Notes under the pieces: model-generated
Databases searched by the model: none
Seen by the model: the letters and a program-made list of their open reading frames with translations, nothing else
Told to the model about the DNA's origin: nothing
Shown: positions 1 through 7,470 of the stretch, in pieces
Numbering within the stretch: position 1 is the stretch's first letter
Layout of the letters: the number at the start of each line of letters is the position of its first letter
Made by a program: the position numbers and the translations under genes
Assembly: GCF_032818155.1 (NCBI RefSeq)
Contig: NZ_CP102590.1
Location: forward strand, 682,001-746,000
Length of the DNA stretch: 64,000 nucleotides
From: Niallia taxi
GTDB lineage: Bacteria; Bacillota; Bacilli; Bacillales; Cytobacillaceae
Reading direction: 5' to 3'

Positions 1-578
1 TGCTTAAATCCCATTTGATGACAAGCCTCAGCACCCTTTTGCTTACCTAAACCGATGCTAATCATCTTCATAATGCCGCTTTCGACTGGACCACGAAATG
101 CTGTATGAGGTTTGACACGGTTAATTACGACGATGCCATCTGCCTGCAAAGCGTATTTATCTACATAAACAGGCAGCCCATTAGCAAGTCTGCCAACTTC
201 AACCACTTCCATAGAGGACCGAATCTCTGCTCCTACTGCTTCCTGCGTTATTCCAAGATGCTCTAAAACAGCCCGCTGTCCTTCAGCCGTTGCACCACCA
301 TGACTGCCCATGCTCGGGACAATAAAAGGCTTTGCACCTAAATCTTTTAGAAACTTCACAGTTACAGCTGTTAGCTCGATAATTCGATCAAGTCCCCTGC
401 TTCCAACTGCAACGGCAATTTCCATGCTTGGCTTAATAGTTTTTCCTATTTTCTCTCTTTGCAATTTTTCCATTAAGATTGACGTAAGATCATCTATTTT
501 GGCATCATCAAAGTTAACCTTAACTTTTGCCATTTTTGGAACTGGAATGTCTTGTAATAATACTTGAAGAATTCCCAT
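1..578 (-). CDS. LarA-like DUF2088 protein, N-terminal 192 codons (cut by window edge)
   Basis: The reading frame opens at ATG 578 behind a strong AAAGGAGGG site (589-597) and stays open to base 1, so only the N-terminal part is here. It starts MGILQVLLQD. Seen: a GSHGGAT loop, the KPH motif with a downstream GPVESG(I)MKM segment, and IGLGKQKGAE. These fit the lactate-racemase/DUF2088 (LarA N-terminal) superfamily; known members racemise or epimerise alpha-hydroxy acids with a nickel-pincer nucleotide. Spacing after KPH differs from classical LarA, so lactate is not assumed as substrate. Its promoter carries the same palindrome and cre-like site as uxaC and the GPH transporter, suggesting a sugar-acid substrate. 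No larB/C/E-like genes are in the window. Confidence 0.72.
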   Translation of the reverse strand, partial: MGILQVLLQDIPVPKMAKVKVNFDDAKIDDLTSILMEKLQREKIGKTIKPSMEIAVAVGSRGLDRIIELTAVTVKFLKDLGAKPFIVPSMGSHGGATAEGQRAVLEHLGITQEAVGAEIRSSMEVVEVGRLANGLPVYVDKYALQADGIVVINRVKPHTAFRGPVESGIMKMISIGLGKQKGAEACHQMGFK

Positions 579-612
579 CCGTTTTTTCCCTCCTTTAATC
601 ACCTGATTTGTT

Positions 613-626
613 TGTAACCCCTTTCA
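613..626 (-). promoter_or_regulatory. cre-like CcpA site before the larA-like gene
   Basis: TGTAACCCCTTTCA matches the cre consensus TGWAANCGNTNWCA at all fixed positions but one. It lies 35 bp upstream of the start codon. Similar one-mismatch sites precede uxaC and the GPH transporter. Confidence 0.45.
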
Positions 627-676
627 TTTATGCTGAAAAAAATATCCATTTATTCTCTAATTCTACATTTTATTAA

Positions 677-693
677 TTTGTTTAGCAAACTAA
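677..693. promoter_or_regulatory. ROK-type operator palindrome, copy 1
   Basis: TTTGTTTAGCAAACTAA lies within an extended attaatttg...ctaattaat context. It matches the palindromes at 7306-7322 and 10301-10317 (consensus TTTGTTYANYRAACTAA). The arms resemble the TTAGTTT/AAACTAA arms of Bacillus XylR operators, as expected for a site of the ROK repressor encoded at 7471. Confidence 0.65.
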
Positions 694-773
694 CTAATTA
701 ATATAATCTTAACACTATAGGTAATTTGCGTCAATTATTAATTAACTAAGTAAACATAGGAATGACCTACAAG

Positions 774-806
774 CAAAGAAAGAAGTCCCACTATTTTAGG
801 ACCTCT
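774..806 (-). terminator. terminator of the AraC-led operon
   Basis: On the minus strand AGAGGTCC...GGACTTCT forms an 8-bp stem (one G-T pair) followed by TTCTTTG, 30-60 bp after the stop codon at 840. A weak but well-placed intrinsic terminator. Confidence 0.45.
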
Positions 807-839
807 CCCTTATAAAGCTTAACATTTACAACCTATCTA

Positions 840-1691
840 TCAGAACAATTCAGCATATCCTAATTGTTTAAGATAATCTCCTGACTCTCTCAGACAATCA
901 AATGGATTTCTGCCATATGTGTCGTCTTGTTCAATCAGAAAATATTGCACGCCGCTGTTCATCCCGGCTTCCATAATCCCTTTAATGTCAAGATTACCCT
1001 GTCCGAGCTCTGCAAATTCGATATTACCTGTAAATTTGTTCATAAAATTGGACATATCCTTTAAATCACCTAAGTCAATCTGGCCAACTCTGTAATCCTT
1101 TAAATGAATGAGTGCAACACGTCCTGCGAATCGATTAATAACATCAATCGGATTTGCTCCGCCTCTTTGTGCCCAATGTACATCAAGCTCAAAGCCTAGG
1201 TTTGAAGTTTGCTCCTTCATAATATCCAGCAGTGCTTGCCCGTCATATTTCTCAAACTCAATATGATGGTTATGGTAATACAGCTCTATATTGTGCTGTT
1301 TGAGCCGTTCTGCCATCTTCTCTGCTTCAGCAATATATGCCATAGCCTTGCTCTTATTTCCCATCAGATTAACAGGCATCATGCCAATTCTTATAAAATT
1401 GCAATCTAATGTTTTACAGTCACTGACAATCTTATCAAAGTCTGTTGATAAAGATTCACCTTGGCTGCCAGGCATGGAATCTAGGGGGGCACTGATAGCT
1501 GCAACCTTAATATTAAAGTCTAAGCCTGCTCTGCGTATTTCGGCAACATTTTCAGGTGTCATTTGAATTTGTGTCACCTCCACAAAGTGGTAACCAAGCT
1601 CATGGATAGTTCTCATAGTTTCATAAACACCTATTTCTTCTATCTTACTTTTCAAATTGAACATTTGAACTCCAATTTTCGCGTTGTTCAT
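840..1691 (-). CDS. Xylose-isomerase-like TIM-barrel sugar isomerase/epimerase
   Basis: 283 aa; start ATG 1691 behind GGAGGAG inside the end of the preceding Gfo/Idh gene (47-bp overlap, so translationally coupled). AP_endonuc_2-type barrel: YYHNHHIEFE around residues 138-147, FELDVHW, ALIHLKD and FAELGQG carry the usual Glu/His/Asp metal ligands of IolE/IolH-like proteins. The family covers sugar isomerases, inosose dehydratases and 3-keto-sugar enzymes. Last gene of a five-gene operon with two Gfo/Idh oxidoreductases and a second TIM-barrel protein, a pairing typical of oxidation-isomerisation of sugars or cyclitols. The exact substrate cannot be read from sequence. Confidence 0.85.
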   Translation of the reverse strand: MNNAKIGVQMFNLKSKIEEIGVYETMRTIHELGYHFVEVTQIQMTPENVAEIRRAGLDFNIKVAAISAPLDSMPGSQGESLSTDFDKIVSDCKTLDCNFIRIGMMPVNLMGNKSKAMAYIAEAEKMAERLKQHNIELYYHNHHIEFEKYDGQALLDIMKEQTSNLGFELDVHWAQRGGANPIDVINRFAGRVALIHLKDYRVGQIDLGDLKDMSNFMNKFTGNIEFAELGQGNLDIKGIMEAGMNSGVQYFLIEQDDTYGRNPFDCLRESGDYLKQLGYAELF

Positions 1692-2700
1692 CCTTTAGCT
1701 CCTCCATCCTGACACGTCTTTTTTCTTCTGACGATTGCCTGATTGCATCAATCATTTTCATCGACATAAGGGCATCCTTCACATGGGTATATTCGTCGCT
1801 GTTTGCAGCAATACAACGATAGAACCGATTAATCAACTTAGCGTGGCTTGCTCCATAATAGAATTTCGTCCCAGGAAGCTTGTCATCTGTCACTAATTCT
1901 ATCTTTTTGTCCTCGTCATCAGCTCTTGTTAACATACTGTCCTTAATCGTAAACTTTTCGTCCTTGAATGTTACTTGCAGCTCTACACTTGAGTTTCGTT
2001 CATTCGTAATTGTCGCAAAAAACAACCCTGTTGCTCCATTGGAAAACTGAATATGAGCACTTGCTGTATCCTCTACTTCAATCCCGTAATCAAGTAATTG
2101 ATCAATAGATCCTCTTATTGATTCGATTTCTCCGCCAAGCAGCTGCATTATATCCAAAGTATGAATCGATTGGTTAATCATCACACCACCGCCGGCATAA
2201 TCCATCTTGCCACGCCAAGGCTTTGCGTCGTAATAAGCCTTAGGCCTGTTCCACGTCACCAGACCCTTAATTCCTAAAATCGGTCCATAATTGCCGTTTT
2301 TAATCATGTCGTTCAGGACTTCAAATGTTTTATTGTACCGATTCTGTAAACACACACAAATCTTGACATGCTCATGCTCTTCTTCTAGCTGTACTAACGA
2401 ATAACCCTCTTTATTATTTAAGGCGACAGGTTTTTCAAGAAAGACATTAATCCCCTTTTCTACACAGGCTTTTGTAGCAGGATAGTGAAGATAGTGCGGC
2501 AAGCATATATGGACACAATCCAGCATTTCCTCTGCTATCAACGCTTCATAGTCATTGTAAAAGTTCACATTTGGGAACATGCTTCGATGTGCTGAATCTA
2601 TATCACACACTGCCGTTAATTCCACATCCGGGTTAGCTTGGATGGCAGCTAGGTGGATTTTTGAAATATCGCCAAGACCGATTACAGCTGCTTTCAGCAT
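1645..2700 (-). CDS. Gfo/Idh/MocA family NAD(P)-dependent oxidoreductase
   Basis: 351 aa; ATG 2700 behind GGGAGG. An N-terminal Rossmann motif (AVIGLGDISKIH, then AVCDID), the EKP motif (VFLEKPVAL, about residue 95) and GGGVMINQSIHTLDIM around 170-185 carry the family's Lys and His catalytic residues. It oxidises a sugar, sugar acid or cyclitol using NAD(P). It is 20 bp downstream of another Gfo/Idh gene (only distant paralogues) and overlaps the following isomerase gene. Confidence 0.88.
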   Translation of the reverse strand: MLKAAVIGLGDISKIHLAAIQANPDVELTAVCDIDSAHRSMFPNVNFYNDYEALIAEEMLDCVHICLPHYLHYPATKACVEKGINVFLEKPVALNNKEGYSLVQLEEEHEHVKICVCLQNRYNKTFEVLNDMIKNGNYGPILGIKGLVTWNRPKAYYDAKPWRGKMDYAGGGVMINQSIHTLDIMQLLGGEIESIRGSIDQLLDYGIEVEDTASAHIQFSNGATGLFFATITNERNSSVELQVTFKDEKFTIKDSMLTRADDEDKKIELVTDDKLPGTKFYYGASHAKLINRFYRCIAANSDEYTHVKDALMSMKMIDAIRQSSEEKRRVRMEELKDEQRENWSSNVQFEK

Positions 2701-2720
2701 TTAAATCCTCCCTTCACGTT

Positions 2721-3887
2721 TTAGCTTTTAATTGGGTTTCGTTTTTCAGCTTCAATCTTTTTATTTAACTCAGCTAGATACACCTCTTCATCAATCGGAA
2801 GCTCTACTTCCTTGTCTAACCAGCTTGAAAGATGGATAGCATTTGCCAGTGCAACCCCATTTATTCCATCAGCACCATTGGCAATAAGTGGCGTTCCGTC
2901 TATAATATTAGCTGCAAAGTTTTCTAAAACAGCGATATGCTGCTCTCCCCAAACGCTCTCGAATTCTAGAACTTCCTCTGTAAAGAGTTCTTCGGTATTG
3001 CCGCCCATAAATATTTTCGCCACATCCTGCATACTCATCGTTGCACTCATTTCCGACTCTGGTTTAGCAAGCCGTTTAATCGTAATTTTCTTGCTGTCAT
3101 CAACAACGATTTTTCCGTTATCACCCAATATTTCAAAACGGTCTGTACCAATGAGATCATGTGTACATGTTATAAATACACCTGTTGCGCCATTGCCATA
3201 ATCAAGCAATGCCGTCACTTCATCTTCTACAGCAATATTGCGCTGGAAGCCATATTTCACATTAGAATACACTTTCTTAGGCATACCGCAAATCCATTGA
3301 AGCAAATCAATCTGATGTGGTGCCTGATTGACAAGAACACCGCCGCCTTCTCCTTCCCAAGTCGCTCTCCATGCTCCTTGATCATAATATCCTTGCGGCC
3401 TCCACCATGTTGTGATCATCCAGTTTGTACGACGAATACTGCCAATTTCTCCACTATCTATTAAACTTTTTAGTTTTTGGTAAAGTGGATTTGTCCTTTG
3501 ATTAAACATAATCCCAAATGTTAATTCAGGCTTTGTTGCTGCAAAATCGTTCATTTCTTTAACTTGTTTTGTATACACACCTGCTGGCTTTTCAACAAGT
3601 GCATGAATCTCTCTTTTCATTGCTTCAATCGCCATTTCAGGATGCAAATAATGAGGAACACAAGTGACAATTGCGTCTACCGCACCGCTTTCAAGCATTT
3701 CAATATAGTTATCATAAAAAGGAATACTAGGAAACTTCTCAGACGCTACCGACTTTTTCACTGAATCAATATCACAAATTGCTCCAAGCACCATATTCGT
3801 TACTTTTCCCTCTGCCAAATAGTCAGCGTATGCTCCGCCCTGTGCTCCTAATCCGATCACACCTAATCTCACTTTGCTTCCCATCAT
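2721..3887 (-). CDS. Gfo/Idh/MocA family oxidoreductase, second paralogue
   Basis: 388 aa; two adjacent ATGs, the first overlapping the upstream stop as ATGA (3884-3887), behind GGGAGG. Rossmann motif GVIGLGAQGG, AICDID, EKPAG motif (ALVEKPAGV), and GGGVLVNQAPHQIDLLQW with the conserved His/Asp. Longer than its neighbour through C-terminal extensions. NAD(P)-dependent sugar or sugar-acid dehydrogenase by family. Third gene of the AraC-led operon; expression is probably tied to that regulator. Confidence 0.87.
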   Translation of the reverse strand: MMGSKVRLGVIGLGAQGGAYADYLAEGKVTNMVLGAICDIDSVKKSVASEKFPSIPFYDNYIEMLESGAVDAIVTCVPHYLHPEMAIEAMKREIHALVEKPAGVYTKQVKEMNDFAATKPELTFGIMFNQRTNPLYQKLKSLIDSGEIGSIRRTNWMITTWWRPQGYYDQGAWRATWEGEGGGVLVNQAPHQIDLLQWICGMPKKVYSNVKYGFQRNIAVEDEVTALLDYGNGATGVFITCTHDLIGTDRFEILGDNGKIVVDDSKKITIKRLAKPESEMSATMSMQDVAKIFMGGNTEELFTEEVLEFESVWGEQHIAVLENFAANIIDGTPLIANGADGINGVALANAIHLSSWLDKEVELPIDEEVYLAELNKKIEAEKRNPIKS

Positions 3888-4771
3888 ACTTCCTCCCTGC
3901 TTGTAATTTTTTTAAGGATTTCCAACAACGCCTCATATTGCAGTTTATATGCATCAGCACCTGTGAGCGCTTTATTATTTTCGATAAAGTGAAGCGATTC
4001 TTCCAGCTCCAAGTCCTTTAACGACTCGAATAATACAAGATGCGGCTCAAGCGTCAAAAAGCCTTTATAGCCATTGTCAATTGCTAGTGCAAGAATCTCA
4101 GGAATCCTCCCTTGACCCGTGCCACACACTACATTCTGTCCAGTAGCAGAAACTGCATCCTTAATATGAATATAAATGATTTCGTCTTGCAAAAGATCGT
4201 AGCATACTTTTGGCTCCTCCCCACACTGTATGAAGTTAGCAAAATCAAATATCGCTTTAAAAGAAGGAGAGCCAACCTCATGCAGTATTTCTTTACAACG
4301 AATACCGATGTCTCCATATATATCCTTTTCATTTTCATGCAGCAAAATCACCTCATATTGATTGGCAATCTCGGCAAATTCCTTTAATTTACTTATAACA
4401 GTATCTCGATAGAAATTTGCTTCTTCCCCCTTCGGAATGTAAAAGCTGAAAATACGGATATAATTACATTCAAGCAAGCTACAAATCTTACAGATTGTGT
4501 GGAGCATTTGCTTTTGTTCCTCAAAGCCGCTTTCATCATCAATAAGAATTTTCCCAATCGGTGAGCCAATTGAAGAAACACCAATACCAGCCTTTTGTAA
4601 ACGTGGTAAAACAGCTTCCTTTATTTCCTCAACCGAAAAGTCACCAATATTTCTGCCGTCAATTCCGCGCAATGATATGTATTGCATGCCAAGCTTCTTC
4701 ACAACCTCAAGCTGTGTGTCAAAATCAGCTGAAATTTCATCTGAAAATCCTGAAATCAATAGCTCATTCAT
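3884..4771 (-). CDS. Sugar phosphate isomerase/epimerase, TIM barrel
   Basis: 295 aa; ATG 4771 behind AGGAGG. AP_endonuc_2 fold: ISGFSDEIS N-terminus, LLHENEKDIYGD (metal-binding Glu), FDFANF, IYIHIKDA and LTLEPHL near the end. These place metal ligands as in 2-keto-myo-inositol dehydratase and related isomerases. It follows the AraC gene by 14 bp and overlaps the next gene by 4 bp. With the second barrel protein and two dehydrogenases it makes up a complete small pathway of unknown substrate. Confidence 0.83.
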   Translation of the reverse strand: MNELLISGFSDEISADFDTQLEVVKKLGMQYISLRGIDGRNIGDFSVEEIKEAVLPRLQKAGIGVSSIGSPIGKILIDDESGFEEQKQMLHTICKICSLLECNYIRIFSFYIPKGEEANFYRDTVISKLKEFAEIANQYEVILLHENEKDIYGDIGIRCKEILHEVGSPSFKAIFDFANFIQCGEEPKVCYDLLQDEIIYIHIKDAVSATGQNVVCGTGQGRIPEILALAIDNGYKGFLTLEPHLVLFESLKDLELEESLHFIENNKALTGADAYKLQYEALLEILKKITSREEV

Positions 4772-4785
4772 ATTCGTTCATCCTC

Positions 4786-5682
4786 CTAAACTTTTTTTTC
4801 CCGTTTAAGTGCTCGATACTTTTTTGCCGTATTTCCTACCTTTTCCTTGAAATACCTGCTGAAATGGGAGATGTTCTCAAAGCCTGATTTGTGTGCGATT
4901 TCAGTTAATGTGAGCTGAGGCTCGACCTCCAGTAAATATTTAGCATGGTTAAGACGACACCCCATCAAGTATTCCATTACAGTAAACCCAGTAATTTCCT
5001 TAAAGACATGGGATGTATAATACTTGCTTAGATTGCGTTCCTTTGCTAATCTTTCCAAACTGATTTTTTCGGTAAAATGATTATCAATCCAAGCTGCTAT
5101 CATTTCTGCATGGATTTCCTTTTCTGTTCTTTTTGCTGGAATCAGTTGCAAATCGTTTTGACTCATTTTATAAATTTCTACTAAAAGCTGAACAAGCTCC
5201 AGCTTAACTTGTGCCTCTTGAATGTCTGCTTGACAATACCCAGGTTTGTTATTATTTGCGAATAAACTGCCAATTTTGCTCATTTTCTCTTCGACGAGCT
5301 TTGCGGAACGATCGTAATTTGTTCTAAGGAGACAGTTGTTCAGCTTTCGAAAAGGGGCAAGCAGAATCTCCATGCCAAGGGCTTGCAAAATTTCTTGTAA
5401 ATAAGCTGGTGAAAAGTGGACGACGCTTCTAACATAAGGAGTATTTAAGGATGGATTCGGTTTATGCAGGGTCAAACCGTCCATCAGTAAAATGTCTCCA
5501 GGCTGAAGTTCATAAATCCGGTTATTTATGAGGTATTTGCAGTCTCCAGAGTGAAAAAAATAAATTTCATATTCGCGATGTGAATGAAATTCAAAGCCTG
5601 CCGGCTCCATTCCTCGCATCCTGTAATTTGCCAATAACCATTGTTCCAGTAAAAACCACCTCTTTAAGGTAAGCGTTATCAT
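4786..5682 (-). CDS. AraC-family regulator with N-terminal cupin
   Basis: Up to 298 aa. N-terminal cupin sensor (FHSHREYEIYFFHSGD, LQPGDILLMDGLTLH) and a C-terminal double HTH (about 195-295: LAKERNLSKYYTSHVFKEITG, then LTEIAHKSGFENISHFSRYFKEK in two halves). Such proteins bind a sugar and usually activate the adjacent operon. The start is uncertain: ATG 5682 has no ribosome site, whereas AAAGAGGTGG overlaps codons 7-9 and would best serve a non-ATG start (CTG, codon 12, 5649). It leads the four downstream catabolic genes. Two related palindromes lie upstream. Confidence 0.85.
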   Translation of the reverse strand: MITLTLKRWFLLEQWLLANYRMRGMEPAGFEFHSHREYEIYFFHSGDCKYLINNRIYELQPGDILLMDGLTLHKPNPSLNTPYVRSVVHFSPAYLQEILQALGMEILLAPFRKLNNCLLRTNYDRSAKLVEEKMSKIGSLFANNNKPGYCQADIQEAQVKLELVQLLVEIYKMSQNDLQLIPAKRTEKEIHAEMIAAWIDNHFTEKISLERLAKERNLSKYYTSHVFKEITGFTVMEYLMGCRLNHAKYLLEVEPQLTLTEIAHKSGFENISHFSRYFKEKVGNTAKKYRALKREKKV

Positions 5683-5710
5683 TTTTTTAAAAATAAGTAC
5701 CTGCTTCTAT

Positions 5711-5736
5711 TGTATTGCTTTCTGAAGCATAATACA
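5711..5736. repeat. Imperfect palindrome A upstream of araC-like gene
   Basis: TGTATTGCTT, tetranucleotide loop, AAGC, two extra bases, AATACA. It shares the core attGCTTtct...AaGCA with the palindrome at 5772-5801. Candidate autoregulatory operator or leader hairpin. Confidence 0.4.
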
Positions 5737-5771
5737 TTCGCCAAAACTGCTGAGTTTTGCTGTTTTTTTTT

Positions 5772-5801
5772 CTGATATTGCTTTTTAGAAAGCAGTATCA
5801 G
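5772..5801. repeat. Palindrome B upstream of araC-like gene
   Basis: CTGATA-x-TGCTTT / AAAGCA-x-TATCAG (minus sense), two 6-bp arms with one mismatch and a 4-nt loop. It is followed by A's rather than U's on the minus strand, so it is not a standard terminator for uxaC. Related in core sequence to palindrome A 36 bp away. Confidence 0.4.
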
Positions 5802-5830
5802 TAAAATTACTGAATCGCACTTTCTAGTAA

Positions 5831-7237
5831 TTATCTAACTAGAAAGTATCGTTCTGCATTATGGAAGCCTATGTTCCGAATTATTTCCTCAAGCAGCTCG
5901 GAATCATGCGGGATCAATCCGTTCTCCGCCCAATTGCCGATAATATTACAAATGATTCTGCGGAAATAATCATGACGGGCATATGATAAAAAACTCCTTG
6001 AGTCTGTCAGCATACCAATAAAATGACTCAACATCCCTACATTTGCTAAGTCCTTCATTTGCCTTTCCATGCCATCGATATGGTCATTGAACCACCAGCC
6101 TGATCCAAATTGAATCTTTCCTGATACACCTTTTTCTGAATAGTTTCCAACCATGCCAGCAAGCACTGCATTGTCTTTCGGATTAAGATTGTATAAAACC
6201 GTTCTTGGCAAAGCATCCTCCATATCAAGACTATCAAGGAATGCAGCCAGTCCATGGGCATGATTTGCTTCTCCGACTGAATCAAAACCAGTATCTGTTC
6301 CAATAAGCTTTTTCATTTTTGTATTCGTGTTGCGCATTGCACCTATATGTAATTGCATGACCCATTGTTTTTCAGCATACATTTTCCCAAGCTCTTTCAA
6401 CAAAAACGAACGATAGCATATTAGTTCATCTTCAGATAGCTGGTTTCCAATTAAACCTTTATCGAAGATGATGTCTATTTCTTCCTTAGTTATGGATACA
6501 TACTCCATTTTAGGGATATCATGATCTGATGCACGTCCCCCATTTTCATGAAAGTAATCAACTCTGTCTTTAAGTGCAGCCACTAAATCGTCTATATTAT
6601 GAATCTGCATACCAGATACGGCTGCTAATTTCTTCAACCATTCACTGAATGTTGGTCTTTCGATAAAGAGTGCTCCATCAGGTCGGAAGGTAGGAGCGAT
6701 GATTGTCTTAAAGCTTTCATCTTTCGTTAATAATTGATGGTAATGTAATGGAGAAACAGGATCATCTGTTGTTCCGATGAATTTAACATTTGATTTTTCT
6801 ATCAATGCCCTTGCCGTATATTGTGCAGTCTTTAGCATCTCATTGCATTGCTCATAAATGTCTTGTGCTGTTTTTGGACTAAGCAGTTTATCGATTCCAA
6901 AGTACATTTTCAGCTCCATATGTGTCCAGTGGTACAAAGGATTTCCAATCAAGTACGGCACGGTTTCAGCCCAAGCCTTAAATTTCTCCCAATCACTGGC
7001 ATCTCCAGTAATATACTTTTCATCAACACCGTGTATACGCATCACTCGCCATTTATAATGGTCTCCACCAAGCCATAATGCTGTCAGATTTTCGTATGTT
7101 TTGTTCTCCCAAACTTCTTGCGGATCTAAATGACAATGAAAATCAAAGATTGGTAAACTGCTAGCAGCATTTTCATATAGCTGTTTTGCCGTATTGCTAT
7201 CTAGCAAAAAATCAACATCGAGAAACTTTTTTTTCAT
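5831..7237 (-). CDS. uxaC: Uronate (glucuronate) isomerase
   Basis: 468 aa, normal for the family. ATG 7237 behind GGGAGAGGGGAG. It converts D-glucuronate to D-fructuronate and D-galacturonate to D-tagaturonate in the cytoplasm. Seen: FDFHCHLDPQEVW (metal His 34 and 36), GGDHYKWRVMRIHG, IGTTDDPVSPLHYH, QLHIGAMRNTN and the C-terminal HFIGMLTDSRSF segment characteristic of UxaC. The divergent ROK gene and the palindrome and cre-like site in its leader point to induction by a uronate derivative and to catabolite repression. No uxuA/uxuB or kdg genes lie nearby; the next steps must be encoded elsewhere or by the neighbouring Gfo/Idh enzymes. Confidence 0.96.
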   Translation of the reverse strand: MKKKFLDVDFLLDSNTAKQLYENAASSLPIFDFHCHLDPQEVWENKTYENLTALWLGGDHYKWRVMRIHGVDEKYITGDASDWEKFKAWAETVPYLIGNPLYHWTHMELKMYFGIDKLLSPKTAQDIYEQCNEMLKTAQYTARALIEKSNVKFIGTTDDPVSPLHYHQLLTKDESFKTIIAPTFRPDGALFIERPTFSEWLKKLAAVSGMQIHNIDDLVAALKDRVDYFHENGGRASDHDIPKMEYVSITKEEIDIIFDKGLIGNQLSEDELICYRSFLLKELGKMYAEKQWVMQLHIGAMRNTNTKMKKLIGTDTGFDSVGEANHAHGLAAFLDSLDMEDALPRTVLYNLNPKDNAVLAGMVGNYSEKGVSGKIQFGSGWWFNDHIDGMERQMKDLANVGMLSHFIGMLTDSRSFLSYARHDYFRRIICNIIGNWAENGLIPHDSELLEEIIRNIGFHNAERYFLVR

Positions 7238-7275
7238 ATGCTCCCCTCTCCCTTACAGTAGTTTTTAAAATGAAT

Positions 7276-7289
7276 TGTAAGCATTTACA
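7276..7289 (-). promoter_or_regulatory. cre-like CcpA site in uxaC leader
   Basis: TGTAAGCATTTACA has one mismatch to TGWAANCGNTNWCA. It sits 38 bp before the uxaC start, downstream of the predicted promoter, where bound CcpA would act as a roadblock. Confidence 0.55.
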
Positions 7290-7305
7290 TTTTACTTTAT
7301 ATTAA

Positions 7306-7322
7306 TTTGTTCACTAAACTAA
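7306..7322. promoter_or_regulatory. ROK-type operator palindrome, copy 2
   Basis: TTTGTTCACTAAACTAA, flanked by attaa and ttaatt, between uxaC and the ROK gene. It lies just downstream of the predicted uxaC -10, at about +8 to +25, a classical repressor position. Confidence 0.68.
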
Positions 7323-7336
7323 TTAATTACAACCAT

Positions 7337-7365
7337 AATGTAACATGTTTATATTTGTTCGTCAA
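7337..7365 (-). promoter_or_regulatory. Predicted uxaC promoter
   Basis: Minus strand TTGACG (7365-7360), 17-bp spacer, TACATT (7342-7337). The palindrome at 7306-7322 follows immediately. Confidence 0.5.
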
Positions 7366-7390
7366 TGACGATAACACAATTAACACACGT

Positions 7391-7419
7391 TTAATTAAGT
7401 TAAATGTTGCTGGTATAAT
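7391..7419 (+). promoter_or_regulatory. Predicted promoter of the ROK repressor gene
   Basis: Extended -10 TGGTATAAT with TATAAT at 7414-7419 and a weak -35 (TTAATT, 7391-7396) at 17 bp. It lies about 70 bp from the palindrome, so the repressor gene may be weakly or not autoregulated. Confidence 0.5.
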
Positions 7420-7470
7420 ACGGGTAGTCTAATATTAAATATATCAATATATAAAACACTGGAGGATTAC

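Noticed and set aside
310..567. Plus-strand 85-codon frame at the left end
   Set aside because: Antisense to the larA-like gene, which has a strong ribosome site and family motifs; no ribosome site on the plus strand.
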